Positions 20,495-31,580 of a stretch of DNA of 46,993 nt are shown one piece after another; within the stretch, counting starts at the first letter, position 1; every line of letters begins with the position of its first letter. The position numbers and the translations under genes are program-made. The stretch is taken from NCBI GenBank assembly GCA_003427395.1, contig BFEA01000846.1:384730-431722 (forward strand), in the 5' to 3' direction. The DNA is from Chara braunii (taxonomy: Eukaryota > Streptophyta > Charophyceae > Charales > Characeae). The notes under the pieces are model-generated. The model had not been told where the DNA came from, made no database searches, and saw only the letters and a program-made list of their open reading frames with translations.

Positions 20495-22261
20495 CTGTTG
20501 TTTCTGATTGCTGTTTCTGACTGCTGCTTCTGATTGCTGCTCGAGAACTGAAAGATTGCTGGTCAGAGAGCTGTGACTGCTGATCAGAAAACTGATTGAC
20601 TGCTTGTCAGGAAACTGATTGACTGCTTGATTGTCTGAAAAGGCTGCCTGAAAAGTTGTCTGTGTAGGCGCTGGTACATTGAGTCACTGATCCGTGGAAC
20701 CACATACCGAATGCTGCAAAAGAAGACTGCAGTCTGTTATTGTTCAATTACTGGTGACTTTTTCAAGGGTGGTTTAAGCATTGCTGGCTCACACGAGCTT
20801 GGCCCTGGCCTGTTCAACAGTTTCAAGACTCGAACCGATACTGTGCAATCTCCCATCATGTCCGTGGAAGTAAATTACATATTCAATATGTTTTCTCTCC
20901 CTCGGGGTTCTGACTGCAAATTCTCTCCGAGTTAATCTGAGTATTTCCATGTCTTTACATGCTTCATCCTCCGATCCCTCTCTCTTATCCCTGTTTGACC
21001 TGCTCTTCACTATCAGAACCTCCCCTTCTTTCATGATCCCTTTTGTCGCACTCCGAAATTAAAGCCACGGGCCGATTAACTCACGGATACCCAAAGACAT
21101 GTGCAGAGCGTGAAAGTGTTGGGTACCCCGACACTAACTAAATACTTCAGTTAGCCGAGTCACCGAGGAGGGATCCGACCCCTTGATTGACAATTGGAGG
21201 GGAAAGGGTTTTAGCAAGAGGCGTTCAATGCCGTCTCATATGATCATCTATGAGTGAAAGGTCTCCAGGTACGGGTGCTAAAACGGAAGTTGTGGCTGGA
21301 GCTAGGCAAAACCTTAGTTATACTGATTAATGAAGGTTGTAAAATAATTATTCTTGACCGTTCGGTATTTAGTGTAAAGGTTGGTTCCTCTAGTGAAAAG
21401 AACTCGTGAACAACGCCGACATATCCGCTGATACCCCTGTATGCTCAACTACTGTTTGCAAGGGCATTCCAGTCTTGTTGGCACCAGGTTATGCCTGGTG
21501 TTCCTTGACGGCTCCCTCCCAGTTACCCTTGCTGCCTTTGATGAAGGTCCCAGTGCATCAAAATCAACCCATCTTGTATTGTACACCGAGTATCTCAACT
21601 GAACTCGAGTGGGCAGAACTCACGCTGGCTAAACAAACAAGCTGAACCAGGCAAGCGGCTCCTGTGGGATGAATTGTAAAACGCCCAGGCTCATGCAGTA
21701 CGCAGGTTCCCGTGTGCATACGCGTCAGATGATAGGTCTGAACCCAGGTAAGGAAGAATGAGACCCATGTACTTTTCGCTCAATTACAAAAATAGGTAAG
21801 TCAGATTACAAAAAGTAGCCCGCTCTGGGCTTAGAGCCTTTTGGCCCAACGCCTTGTCTCAGCCCGGTAGCCTCATACATGAAATCAAGTTTAAGCACAG
21901 TCAGTGGTTTCAGACGTCACACATTGCCCTCATTACAAGGTGCAGTTTATTACTTCGCTCGAATAGTAGCACGTAATGGCATACCAGCCCCCTCCTTGGT
22001 CGTGAGATTTTAGCTGTGTGTTACTGAAACTTAACCATGGTAGAGGTCAGAGTCATTAGAGTAAGATGGTTTCCACCAACTTGGACTAACCCTCTAATCA
22101 AGAAAATCTTCAGAACCTTAGTGCACCATCAGTCGTCACCCGCATGACCTCAGAGCCTGTCAACCATATTCAGTCCCCATCAAGTAGATATTTAACTTGT
22201 AAAAAGGCTATATTTTGTATGGCAGATCGTTTCTTGCTCATCAACAATGATAACGGAAGGT

Positions 22262-22368
22262 AGTTGGAGTTATGAGGCGGCACTCGAGCAGGGCTTGAAC
22301 TCAAGACCAGCTCGTGCGGCCTCTCTGTTCCGCACTTGCAGAGTCACTGATTAGCCCCTCCGAGGAGC
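22262..22368 (-). other. tRNA-like (SINE-head-like) sequence inside the LTR
   Basis: On the minus strand GAGTTCAAGCCC resembles a B box, and GGGGCTAATCAGTGAC about 55 bases upstream resembles a Leu/Tyr-type A box; the sequence between has room for a long variable arm. A matching copy occurs in the right LTR at about 40,880-40,985, so it predates LTR duplication. No complete cloverleaf closes. Confidence 0.35.
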
Positions 22369-22978
22369 TCAGGACAATCAAACTCTGATCCGATACTCCT
22401 TGAGTGCCCACTCGTAAGCCAACACCCCCGAGTCTTCTCAGCCATCACTGTGCCCTTCCCCATTTTTCGACTGCACCCACTCAAACTATTATTTGTTTCG
22501 ATGTATTACTTACTTGATTATCATAAAATTCAATAAGAATGCACCTCTTTTCGGAACTGAATTCCCCCTTCTCGTCAACAGTCACAGGTGAGAAGAGAAC
22601 ACAGATCAGCGGCGTGTATGCGATGAGCGAGTTATGCTGTGTTCTCGAACTTTCCAATCAAGGCTCGCGTGCAACCCTCATCGACCCTGACTCATGCCCT
22701 TCATTTTCATCAGAGTCTACCAGTGAAAGCTTAGGTAATGACCACGCCATTTATTAGGCAAGCCTTACCGCGGGTAGTTTTCGGATGCCAACCATACTCA
22801 TAGCAAAAAAATCAGAGTCTTATCTGCCCAAATTGTTTAGTAAACTCATTTCATTTCCCCTTCTCTTCTTTTTAGTTAGATTTGATGAGAAAACTCCATG
22901 CTCTTTTTGTAGTAACCCCTCCCCGATCTCAACCGGTTCCGAGTCAAGCGAGAGGATCACCAAGAGGCGGAGCGCGAG

Positions 22979-23013
22979 ATAAAGTGAGACAGTCAAGGCT
23001 CCCTCACTTTATA
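22979..23013 (-). promoter_or_regulatory. Perfect 10-base inverted repeat ending in a TATA-like sequence
   Basis: ATAAAGTGAG at 22,979-22,988 faces CTCACTTTAT at 23,004-23,013 across 15 bases. It is exactly conserved in the right LTR at 41,596-41,629. Minus-strand GTTATAAAG here is a TATA-like candidate for the LTR promoter, upstream of the LTR ORF. A protein-binding palindrome or a hairpin is possible. Confidence 0.45.
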
Positions 23014-24085
23014 ACCCCCTTTTCTTCCCAAACTTAACTGATAGCAATTACTTACGAGAACTGCAGAACGAACGGCTAACTCGGACAAGTGACATGGCTG
23101 GTGACAAGGGAACATATTCCCTCAAGGGGACCTTAACATCTCGGTCTTACCTGATTATAAAGACAAGATCACCAAACCAAAAGATCAGGGGCGTAATGCG
23201 AAAAGTAAACTTTTGGGAGATAATGCTATTAAGTCCAGAATCATACATGCCCTGTGACCAGGAGATTCACCGACAGTCAATCATTACTTCACTCATATCC
23301 CTCGTTAGCGTGATTGGTTAAACCTTGGTCGGCGTATCAGGTCATACTTTCGCTTTTCCTCTTACTTCATCAAATCACTAAACCTTGTAACATCTGTCCA
23401 GCCCAGTAAGAACCCCTCAACTCGTTTGACAGCTGTCACGAGACTACCAAGAGTGAGCGAGGAAGTTAACCGTGCCTCTCACACCATCGCTAGCAAACCT
23501 GCGTCTCTTGGCACGATAGAACTACCAGTTTGCACCTAACTAGTGAACCTGTCACTTATCCGACAAGGAACTTGCACCATGCCCCGTAGCCTGTCCTCAA
23601 TTTTTAGTGCAGTTAGATTCACAATCGCTCCCTCCTTTTTTCTGTCTTCCAGACTCAGCACTTTGCCCATCGTCCCCCTTTCAGCGCTTCCCTGAACCAT
23701 AATATGATCACGCTCGGCGTCAACCGCGGACCTACGTGTACAGCTTCTTCCCTCTCTTGGGCATCGCCATCACCCTCTTGCTCGTACCAATTAGTCTCAC
23801 CAAAAAGTTTGAGACCTTCCCTGACAAGGAATTCTGCTCAAGCTTGCGAAGGGAAGCGACGATGCTCCCAGATGCCTTCTGAGGCTCGCCACTTGGAAAC
23901 GCTAGAGAGTGAAATGAAGCCCGTCGTTCTGGTAGTGCGCGAGAGGTCTGATTCTCTCTCTCTCTAGCTCATTCGAAAACGATTGTCACTGTGGCCATTG
24001 CAAGCCGCCCCGTCTTTATGCACAAAAGTTAAACTGACGTCAACGAATAGGCCGCTCTTTCTCTCTCTCTCTCTACTGTCACGCG

Positions 24086-24097
24086 TCCTCCTCCTCT
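24086..24097 (-). other. Candidate polypurine tract of the giant element
   Basis: The minus strand reads AGAGGAGGAGGA, four bases before the TG that starts the 3' LTR. Position and composition fit a plus-strand primer, although a gap of four bases is slightly unusual. Confidence 0.6.
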
Positions 24098-26440
24098 AGT
24101 AGTCTAGTTCCTCCGCCATCCCGAGTTGGCTTCCCGACCAGCTCTCAACAGGCCCCTTCCCTCCAGGGAGACAGTAGTTCACGCATAGTCTGCACTTTTG
24201 CGAGCTCGCGGCCGCTCTCTCACCAAGATTCATTGATCCTTACTCCCCAGGCCGCTCCACGTGTCCACTCTCTTGATGGCCACTACCCGTTATTCTAGTA
24301 GGATCTCTCTCTCTTGTTTTTTTCGTTACTGTAGTAGGAGCAAGAACGTCGTGTCAACGCGCGAACAGTGGCTGACGTCATCACACTCCACAAGCTCATC
24401 ACCCCCCCTTTCTCTTCGTGGCGGTCAGTAGGTGCGCACGCTCTATGTGAGCATGGCAGCAGCTTTCTTCAACTGAACACGCGCGCGTTCCGATCCCACT
24501 CTCGTCCCTCTCCGTTGGCCTCCTCTACCCACGATGGTCCAGTCCCCGTTGGTCTTTGATGCGCCTTCCTTCTTACACACGTTTCTCCTGTCTCAGCATG
24601 AAGACTCGTTGTGACTCAGCAGACATAGAACGACCGCGACTGAACCGAGAGACCGTGGTTGACATCAACTGCATCTCGCCCGATCGTGTCCCGCTCACCC
24701 GCGTAGTCCTCTCCTTTCGTTGACTTCCCCTTGCTCTCAGATTGTCACCTGTCCACTGACCCTTTGCGCACTGAAGTCAGGTTGACGTCAGCTTCTCCCG
24801 CCTGCATACGCGTTCCATTCTCGCGCCCTTTTTTCTCTCTCTCGTTGACCCTCTTGGCACATCATGTGTGACCCGGGTACCCACGTAACTGCTCTTGCCT
24901 CAGCCTCCCCGCTGTCGCGAACTCACCTCGGGCCCGCGCTCCACTGGGCCTGCCAATGGGTGATTTCGGCGGATCTGATCCAGCCCATGCCAGGACAGGA
25001 CATCTGCCTCACGATCACTTATTTTAGACTCCCCCTCTGAGTCCCTGTCATTGTGCTGCACCTCCCTGTCAGTAGTCCCCGTCGACGAGTCATCCTCATG
25101 GTAGGTGACCGTCACTCGCATACTCGCAGTCACCCCGTCTCACCTGCATCTCCGCTCTGCCCTGTTGCGCGCCTCGGTAACAGCAGCCTGCAGTCCTTCA
25201 TTCCTCCTCATTTCTTGCTCTCAACCACCACACACATTAATTTTTAGCCTCACCTCCCCGTCAGGCTTACCGTTGGTCAGTATAGTCTCTACTACAGTAC
25301 CCTTCTTGTCCTCTCGCTCCCACATCCAGGAATACTTCATATATCGTGGCCGGTAACCGCGCAGGCCATTTCGGTCCGCCATAGCCGCTCGGAATAGCCT
25401 GGCCTCGTTCCCAAGTGCTTGCTCTTGAACGACACACTAGCCCTCACTTCTGCCCTCTGGCCCCAGACTAACGACATCAAGGTAACCTGATAACCCGCGG
25501 ATACTCACAGCTAGCTCCCTGACAGCCAGGCTCCTCGTCTCTTATGGGCCTGATTCATACTCAGTTTCTAGTGCTCTAAACAGGGCTCGTGGTAGCCTTT
25601 TCAGATCTAGTGAAAATTCGAAAATAAGGGTTATTTTTAAAATTTGGAAGGGAAAACCCCTAAAAGAAGAAAGGAAAAAGAAAAAAAACTTACGGCCGCA
25701 ATACCTATAGGCCTCCTGGTATCTGTCCCAGTTGCTTCGTCTCACTGTGAAGCGACTATAATTCCGAGGTGGTGGTCCCATAACGGGATACCAACAATCA
25801 CCTTTTTCCTTTTAAAATACAGCTTCAGTCTATTCCTGTCGGGTACCCGTGTCCGATGGCAAGGAGGGGGCCTATGACCCTCCATGGGGGGGGTGATAGG
25901 CCTCCTACCGATGCGGTCGCGGGTCGCCCTCCTTTTGGGGTCCTACCGCAGAGCGCCTGATCGGGCCTCCCATCCATTGGCACAGAAATGACAGGCCGGG
26001 CCAGTCTGGGCCGCAGACTGTAGCCACATTTGAAACTCCAACCGTTGAATTTCCCGCGAAGTGACCGAAACCAAAGGAAAAGCCGCATATGAATCGGTCA
26101 GTTAATAAAGATAATAATTATTGTAATAATAAAAATAGCAAAAGTAAGGGAAACTCAAACGATACAGTGTACAACCACCACTAGATTACTCCGGACTAAG
26201 GCAATGGCTCTCATCCGCGTACTAATCCGGCGTTCCACTTTTCTTTTCTTTTCTTTTTATTTTCTCACTTCCCTTTTACCCTTCTGCTCAATTTTTCCTT
26301 TTCGACAGCAACCAATTTCTAGGCACCTAACCCATTACCTTGTAGAGGGGCGCTTGGCGCGTAATAGAAAAGACAACACCTATCCCTCTACCTTCGTGTC
26401 TTAGGGTGAACCTGGCGGCTAACATGGCTTCAGGCCGGTA
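24098..26440. other. 3' noncoding part of the giant element, no gene seen
   Basis: Pyrimidine-rich DNA on the plus strand with CT microsatellites. Near 25,730-25,755 a GTTGCTTC/GAAGCGAC hairpin occurs. At 25,850-26,000 the DNA is GC-rich with G runs. No domain is found in any frame. It lies between the integrase end and the 3' LTR, so it would be transcribed as 3' untranslated sequence. Confidence 0.5.
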
Positions 26441-26442
26441 GT

Positions 26443-26648
26443 GCCCTGCTGTACAGCAGGGCGCCGAGCCCTGCGTCAGGTCATCACCCCGATATATCAG
26501 CGTAGTTACGAAGGGCTGGAGACGACTTAACGAGCCTGCGGCACCAGGGCAAGGACTTGGTGCCGGGCAGGGACTTGGCATAGAGGAGGGCCGGGACACC
26601 GTGCCCTCCGACATAATACCAAACCCCCACCCAGCGTCCCCGCTGGGT
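26443..26648. repeat. Cluster of four perfect hairpins upstream of a TATA box
   Basis: A 20-base perfect palindrome GCCCTGCTGTACAGCAGGGC (26,443-26,462), CGGCACCA/TGGTGCCG (about 26,538-26,565), GGAGGGC/GCCCTCC (about 26,585-26,609) and ACCCAGCG/CGCTGGGT with loop TCCC (26,629-26,648). Each arm pair is different and uninterrupted. Such density is unlikely by chance in 205 bases. Confidence 0.7.
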
Positions 26649-26668
26649 CGAAACGCATGATCAGTCAG

Positions 26669-26675
26669 TATAAAA
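26669..26675 (+). promoter_or_regulatory. TATA box for the antisense ORF
   Basis: TATAAAA lies 20 bases right of the hairpin cluster and about 260 bases before the ATG at 26,938. It points antisense to the host element, towards the Arg/Gly-rich ORF. Confidence 0.45.
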
Positions 26676-26937
26676 CAACCTAGACTTGCGGTAGGCTCAC
26701 TCATTCTTATCGTCACTTGCGGTAACGCTCGCACATTAGTCTTGCGCCGATCACCTGACTTTTCTTGTCATAGTATCCTCTTCCCTCCTACGTTTCTTAT
26801 TCATAGCGTCTTCTTCTCTTTTGCATGCAACATCGCTGCATTATCCGCGTCGTCCCTTTTTACATTTCCTCATTCCCTTCTGCTGCACATTCTCTCTCTG
26901 TTCGTCGCCTCTTTAAAACTGCGCTCGATCTCACGCC

Positions 26938-27396
26938 ATGCCTGAGGCACGTAAGGGACAGGGAAGAGGAAGGGGTGGTAGAGGTGGGAAGGCTCGTGAC
27001 GAGCCACCAGCTCGCACACGACACGAATATAGTTCGGAGGAGGAAGAAGATGAGTCGCGAGGTTACGGTGCTCACTCAAGATTCCATCCCCGCCACTCAG
27101 CGTGGTATGAGAGAACTCCATCTCCAGACATGATGGATTATTTTCGGAAAATATTTGAAGCACGCTACGGCTCACCTGACACTTCCTCCCTTCCTTACAC
27201 TCCTAGAGCCCCCATCACTCCTACGGTGAGCAGAGCTCTGGTGACTGTTCCCTCCACTCCGTGCACTGCTTCCCCTGCTCCTCACCCCAATGGCTGCATT
27301 CTTTTCAGTATTTTTTTTCTTCTCTCCCTATTCCAAGTCGAACTCATGATAATTTTCTATATCATGTATAGGCGTGACTTCTTCTCTGCTTTCTGA
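26938..27396 (+). CDS. Arg/Gly-rich ORF antisense to the giant element
   Basis: ATG 26,938 opens a 152-codon frame. Residues 1-25 are a basic RG/RGG-rich stretch (GQGRGRGGRGGKARD), then an acidic run (SSEEEEDES), then a more ordinary segment (MMDYFRKIFEARYG), then a Pro/Thr/Ser-rich part. RG-rich tails bind RNA, and gag proteins of many elements start in this way, so this may be the gag start of a different element inserted here, or an antisense ORF of the kind reported in some plant Tat-lineage elements. A good 5' splice site (ACGGTGAGC, near 27,222) and a pyrimidine tract ending CCAAG near 27,339 suggest the last third may be intron rather than coding. No downstream RT-like frame is seen on this strand. 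Confidence 0.45.
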   Translation: MPEARKGQGRGRGGRGGKARDEPPARTRHEYSSEEEEDESRGYGAHSRFHPRHSAWYERTPSPDMMDYFRKIFEARYGSPDTSSLPYTPRAPITPTVSRALVTVPSTPCTASPAPHPNGCILFSIFFLLSLFQVELMIIFYIMYRRDFFSAF

Positions 27397-27726
27397 ATCC
27401 GTTTTTCTTGAGAGTGTTCAACTCACTCATCACCCATAGTGCCCCTGGCCCGAGAGTTTGAGTACCTTGAGGCGAGGGACGCAGGTTCCTCGTGAACCAG
27501 GCCGCTTGTCGGCCACCAAATAAATTTAAGAAGGATTACGTTTCCATTTTCTCGATTGCTGCTGGCTCTGACTTCTTGTTATTCTGAGGATTGTTCTCAC
27601 TCTGAACTGTACAGCAGAGAAAGGTTACCTTGACTTTCACCTCAGCTGGAAAATCAAAACATCGTCAGTCTGATATCAATACTTGGGACACTTTGTCCTA
27701 TCTGCCATGCTGGGAATAGGGCATAC

Positions 27727-27880
27727 CAAACCCCTTTTCTGACTCTCTGGCCTGAGTGAGACGTCTTCTCAACTTCTCAAGCATCTGATGGGGATAACAA
27801 ACCCTTGTTTTCTTTCTTTGGTCTGAGTGAGGCGTCTCCTCAACTTGTCAGATAAAAGGGAGGGGATACCAAACCCTTTT
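27727..27880. repeat. Imperfect tandem repeat, about 75-base period
   Basis: A unit with ACAAACCCTT..., then TGGYCTGAGTGAGRCGTCTYC and TCAACTTSTCA, occurs at about 27,728-27,780 and about 27,798-27,850, with the start of a third unit (ATACCAAACCC) at about 27,866. Confidence 0.65.
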
Positions 27881-27939
27881 TCTTTTCTCCTGTCTGGAAA
27901 CTTCAGATAAGTATTTGTATACCTGCAAAACAGCGAGTC

Positions 27940-28567
27940 CAACAGACAACAACTATGCCCCAGCAAGCAGACCCTCTGACAACCAGTAGTCAAGCATTAA
28001 CAAATTAAAATAATACCCATAAAGAAAATAATAAATAATAAAGAATAAAGAATAATTAATACATAACAACTCTTCATACCCAGGATTTATTGATTGCCTT
28101 AGTTTTGGCCCAACACTGACCAGGAATGCCAGACGTCCCGTCAATCTGTCATACCTCATTCGGCCCGCCTCAGGCCAAGACTAGTCAGACCATTTGTCTT
28201 GACAGCCCCTTTGACCTGCCTCCAGGTCAGGACCAATCATACCCACTACTCGAGTATGACCAACAGACAACAACTATGCCCCAGCAAGCAGACCCTCTGA
28301 CAACCAGCAGTCAAGCATTAACAAATTAAAATAATACCCATAAAGAAAATAATAAATAATAATTAATACATAACAACTCTTCATACCCAGGATTTATTGA
28401 TTGCCTTAGTTTTGGCCCAGCACTGACCAAGAATGCCAGACGTCCCGTCAGTCTGTCATACCTCATTTGGCCCGCCTCAGGCCAGGACTAGTCAGACCAT
28501 TTGTCATGACAGCCCCTTTGACCTGCCTCCAGGTCATGACCAATCATACCCACTACTCGAGTATGAC
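27940..28567. repeat. Tandem duplication of about 310-320 bases
   Basis: Copy 1 (27,940-28,260) and copy 2 (28,261-28,567) both start CAACAGACAACAACTATG and end at CTCGAGTATGAC. They are nearly identical; copy 2 lacks a 14-base piece in the A/T-rich AATAAAGAATA segment. Each copy contains the hairpin GACCTG/CAGGTC and a GGCC/GGCC pair around CGCCTCA. Short plus-strand frames (28,126; 28,433) arise only from this duplication. Confidence 0.92.
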
Positions 28568-29250
28568 AGCCCTTTGGCACTCTCGCCAGGACACCAAGAC
28601 TATAGCGGGTCTGGTCACCCTATGACAGTAGACGTCCCGTCAGTCAAACTGCCCTGAGCCCGGATTTGACCACTGCGGTCAGGGACCGACTCACCTACCA
28701 GTTTTTGGCCAAGGGCGCTGGCTGCCCCGCCCAGATTTTTGAACGTGGGACCCGGTCTAACCACAGTTCCAGGCTCTGGCAACCTCACTGGATTGCATCC
28801 TTTGACTGCGGTAAGGTTCCAGCCGACCCCTTTCGACCTCATAGGTCAGACTCCCGGAGTCTTAGCCTCAGTCGACTACGAAATTCGACACTCGCGTCGG
28901 GGACCTGCTGACCCCACCAGATTGCAACCTACTGCGGTAAGGCTCTGGCCGGCCTCGGCAATCAACGCATCCTTAGGTCAGAGAAGAAAACTCTCAGGCA
29001 CAGACAATCATGCAAGCATATCATAACCCACAAGCAAACTTCCCACACCCCATAACAGGACAAAATTTTTTCAAGAGACATCTCGTCAGTCTCAAGAGGC
29101 ACTGAACAACAACGTGATAACCAACACTAAGCCCTTACAAGAGACCTCCCTTTAGTCTTAGGAAGAGTACTCAGTGCTGGCCCCAGAGAGGTCCCTTCCC
29201 TCAGCTGGGAATTTTTCTTTTCCAAGAGACGTCCCATCAGTCCCAAGGAA
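28130..29250. repeat. Dispersed hairpin motif with GTCCCGTCA-like loop
   Basis: CAGACGTCCCGTCAATCTG (28,133), CAGACGTCCCGTCAGTCTG (28,438), TAGACGTCCCGTCAGTCAA (28,630), GAGACATCTCGTCAGTCTC (29,075), GAGACCTCCCTTTAGTCTT (29,140) and GAGACGTCCCATCAGTCCC (29,227) share a loop-like core flanked by arms that change together (CAGAC/GTCTG against GAGAC/GTCTC). The first two belong to the tandem duplication; the others are separate copies. No gene is supported from 28,568 to 29,716. Confidence 0.6.
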
Positions 29251-29716
29251 ACACAGAAATGTTGATCTCAAAGAGGTCCCTTCTCTCTTCTGAATGACTA
29301 CTGACAACTTAGTCAGAGGTACGAAGTTTTTCTGCTGACCACTCTTAGTCAGACAAAATTGAACTTCTCTATGCTCATCATGCTTTCTCTTTATCATAAA
29401 AGGAATTCTGAATACATCTCTTGACATGCCACAACCATGAGTTCTCTAATCTTGACACTGCGTCAATGCCTACAAAAACTATTTCTCATAGTTGTCTCCC
29501 ACTCTCAGGGACTTGAGACTCATGGATCGACTGTAGCATTGTCGCAGAGATATAGTCTCATTAACTTCTACTGCTCGCTGAAACAGAAAATGAGCTGATA
29601 TACATAAAAATCGAACTGCTGAATTGACCATGCATAATTGACCATAGTCTGTTGAAAACTCAATCTTGTTGTCTCATTGTCTTACTGTACTTTCTCTCGG
29701 TTCTCTGGAACTATTC

Positions 29717-31580
29717 TCACTTAGATAACTGACTTTTCTTCCCTCTCCTTGAGGTTACTGTAGGGATCAGATTTGGGTCTGTGAATATGAACTTACGAAG
29801 TCTCGATCCTGACACCATGTCATGAACCCTGGATTCATCCATCTCCGAGATCTCGCAAACTTTGCCTTCTGCTTTCATTGTGATCCTGTAAGGACCAAGC
29901 CATCTAGGCTCCAGCCTTTTAGTCCATTGTGTCTCAAGAGAACTGTCAAACAGAAGGACAACATCTTCAGTCTTCAATTTCTCTTTTCTTATATATCTTT
30001 TCTTGTTCCATCTTTCTTGATCTGATAATCTGTTGGATGTCATCCTTTCTGCAGCATCCATCACTGCCTGATAAACTTCTGATATCTGCCTCATTCTGAT
30101 ATGGAGGAGCTCTGAAATGGAATAGTCTCTGTCACTTTTTTGACTTGACCATGTCTTGACAGTATTCTCAATAGGCAACGTCGCATATCGGTCATACCAC
30201 AGAGTAAAAGGTGCATAGCCAGTAGTTCTCTTGATTGTGATGTTGTCAACATATACAGCAACTCTTAATACCTTTGGCCAGTTGCTGAGATTTTTTTCAC
30301 ATCACTTGGATAATGAATTTTTCAAAGTCCTGTGACCTCTTTCAACAAGTGCATTTGCTTGAGGATGGTAAGTAGTCATATACCGAATTCGGACACCCAA
30401 CCTGAGTGTGGTTCTTCTGACAACCTCATTTCTAAATTCTGATCCTCTGTCTGGGACAAATTATTTGATAAAAGGATACCTGAGATATATTTCTTCTATC
30501 CAGTCAGCCACATGTTCGGCTGTCTTCCTTTTCAGAGCTTTTGCCTCAACATATCCAGAGAAGTTATCTCTTATGTTCAGTATATATCTCATTTCGCCCT
30601 TGCCTGGAGGCATAGTGATGAGATCTAAATGAACTCTGCTACCTGGCTCTACCAGGATAGTGGGGAGTAAAGGCTCAATCATCCTTGTGGTAGACCTCTT
30701 CTGACATAACACACATGATTTACAAAATCTGAAAATCATATCTCTCATGCCAGGCCAGAAGTAGAGCTTGACAGTCTTGGAGTAGGTTGCCTCAGCAACC
30801 CGATGGCCACCAGCACCCCCCTCATGTAGAGCAACAATTATCTCTAACTCTCTCTCTTTACCACAGATCACTCTTAGTGGAGGTAGACCTCCCTTCCCAT
30901 CCACAAAGAGATGTCCTCTCTTTAGCTTGAATTTCTTCCTTGAGTCTTTACAATAATATTGTTTTAGCTTCTCCTTTTCCATCTTCTTGCCTACCTCTTG
31001 ATAACTTTCATCATACTCTTCAAAAATGAAAAATATATCTTCTTCCTTCTTTTCGCCTCCTTCTTCTTCTCCCTTTGAACCAGAGCTTTCCCCAATCTCA
31101 TGAGAAGCCATTGCTGCAACATTACCTTTAGCATACCAATCATTTGGCTGATCTTCTTCTTCTTTCCCTAGAATCGACTCATAAATGTATGCACTTGGGA
31201 TTTCTGCCCTGCTGTCTCTCTCTTCTGGCCACAGACTCCTCTTGTAGGAGCAAGGTGCCTCATAATCCTCATCATCTTTCTCATTCAGAAAATTATCAAC
31301 ATAGGCAGATTCTTCAATTGTTTCATTCACATCTTTTTCTTCTTCTCGCCACTCAATCCGGCTTAGGCCATCGGCTCTGTTCTTCTCAGTAGGAATTTTT
31401 TTCAACTTAAAATCATATGTCCAGATGAAGGCGATCCACCTGCTGACTGTTGGATCTACCTGTTGGTGTTTTTTAATGGCACCTATCACAGCAGATGCAT
31501 CAGTCCTCAGGATGAATCTCCTTCCTAGCACGTAGTGCCTGAAGCTCCTGAGGCTATGGATGATTGACAATAGCTCTTTC
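29717..31580 (-). pseudogene. pol: RNase H end and integrase of the giant element, two in-frame stops
   Basis: The frame starts in RNase H (IIHSLRSFRHYVLGRRFILR, TDASAVIGAIKKH, ENRADGLSR style end near 31,360). After a Glu/Asp-rich linker of about 100 residues comes integrase: an HHCC segment (ALHEGGAGGHRVAEAT ... CKSCVLCQKR, about 30,830-30,690), first catalytic Asp in VHLDLITMPP, second in PDRGSEF, Glu in ALVERGHRTLK, and a C-terminal GPYRI domain. TAA at 30,461-30,463 and TGA at 30,302-30,304 interrupt the same frame; both fit single transitions (CAA or TGG/CGA origin). The acidic linker between RNase H and integrase is longer than in typical plant elements. Confidence 0.9.

Larger units (their letters stand above)
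19358..24081 (-). repeat. 3' LTR (left copy), about 4.7 kb
   Basis: It begins TGTCGCACTTTTTCCC at 19,358 and ends ...CTACTGTCA at about 24,081; on the minus strand this is TGACAG...GCGACA, with TG...CA ends. It matches 37,839-42,701 throughout, except that roughly 140 bases present at about 38,925-39,065 are missing here at about 20,438, and smaller indels. It carries an ORF, a tRNA-like sequence and a conserved inverted repeat. Several plus-strand frames (22,539-22,757; 22,785-22,982; 23,094-23,321) recur in both copies but show no motif. CT microsatellite tracts lie at 23,952-23,966 and 24,059-24,074. Confidence 0.93.

Noticed and set aside
22262-22368. Functional tRNA gene
   Set aside because: No closing acceptor stem and no clear anticodon arm; only promoter-like boxes remain.
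22539-23321. Plus-strand ORFs conserved in both LTR copies (72, 65 and 75 codons)
   Set aside because: Conservation is explained by LTR duplication; they are antisense to the element and have no motif.
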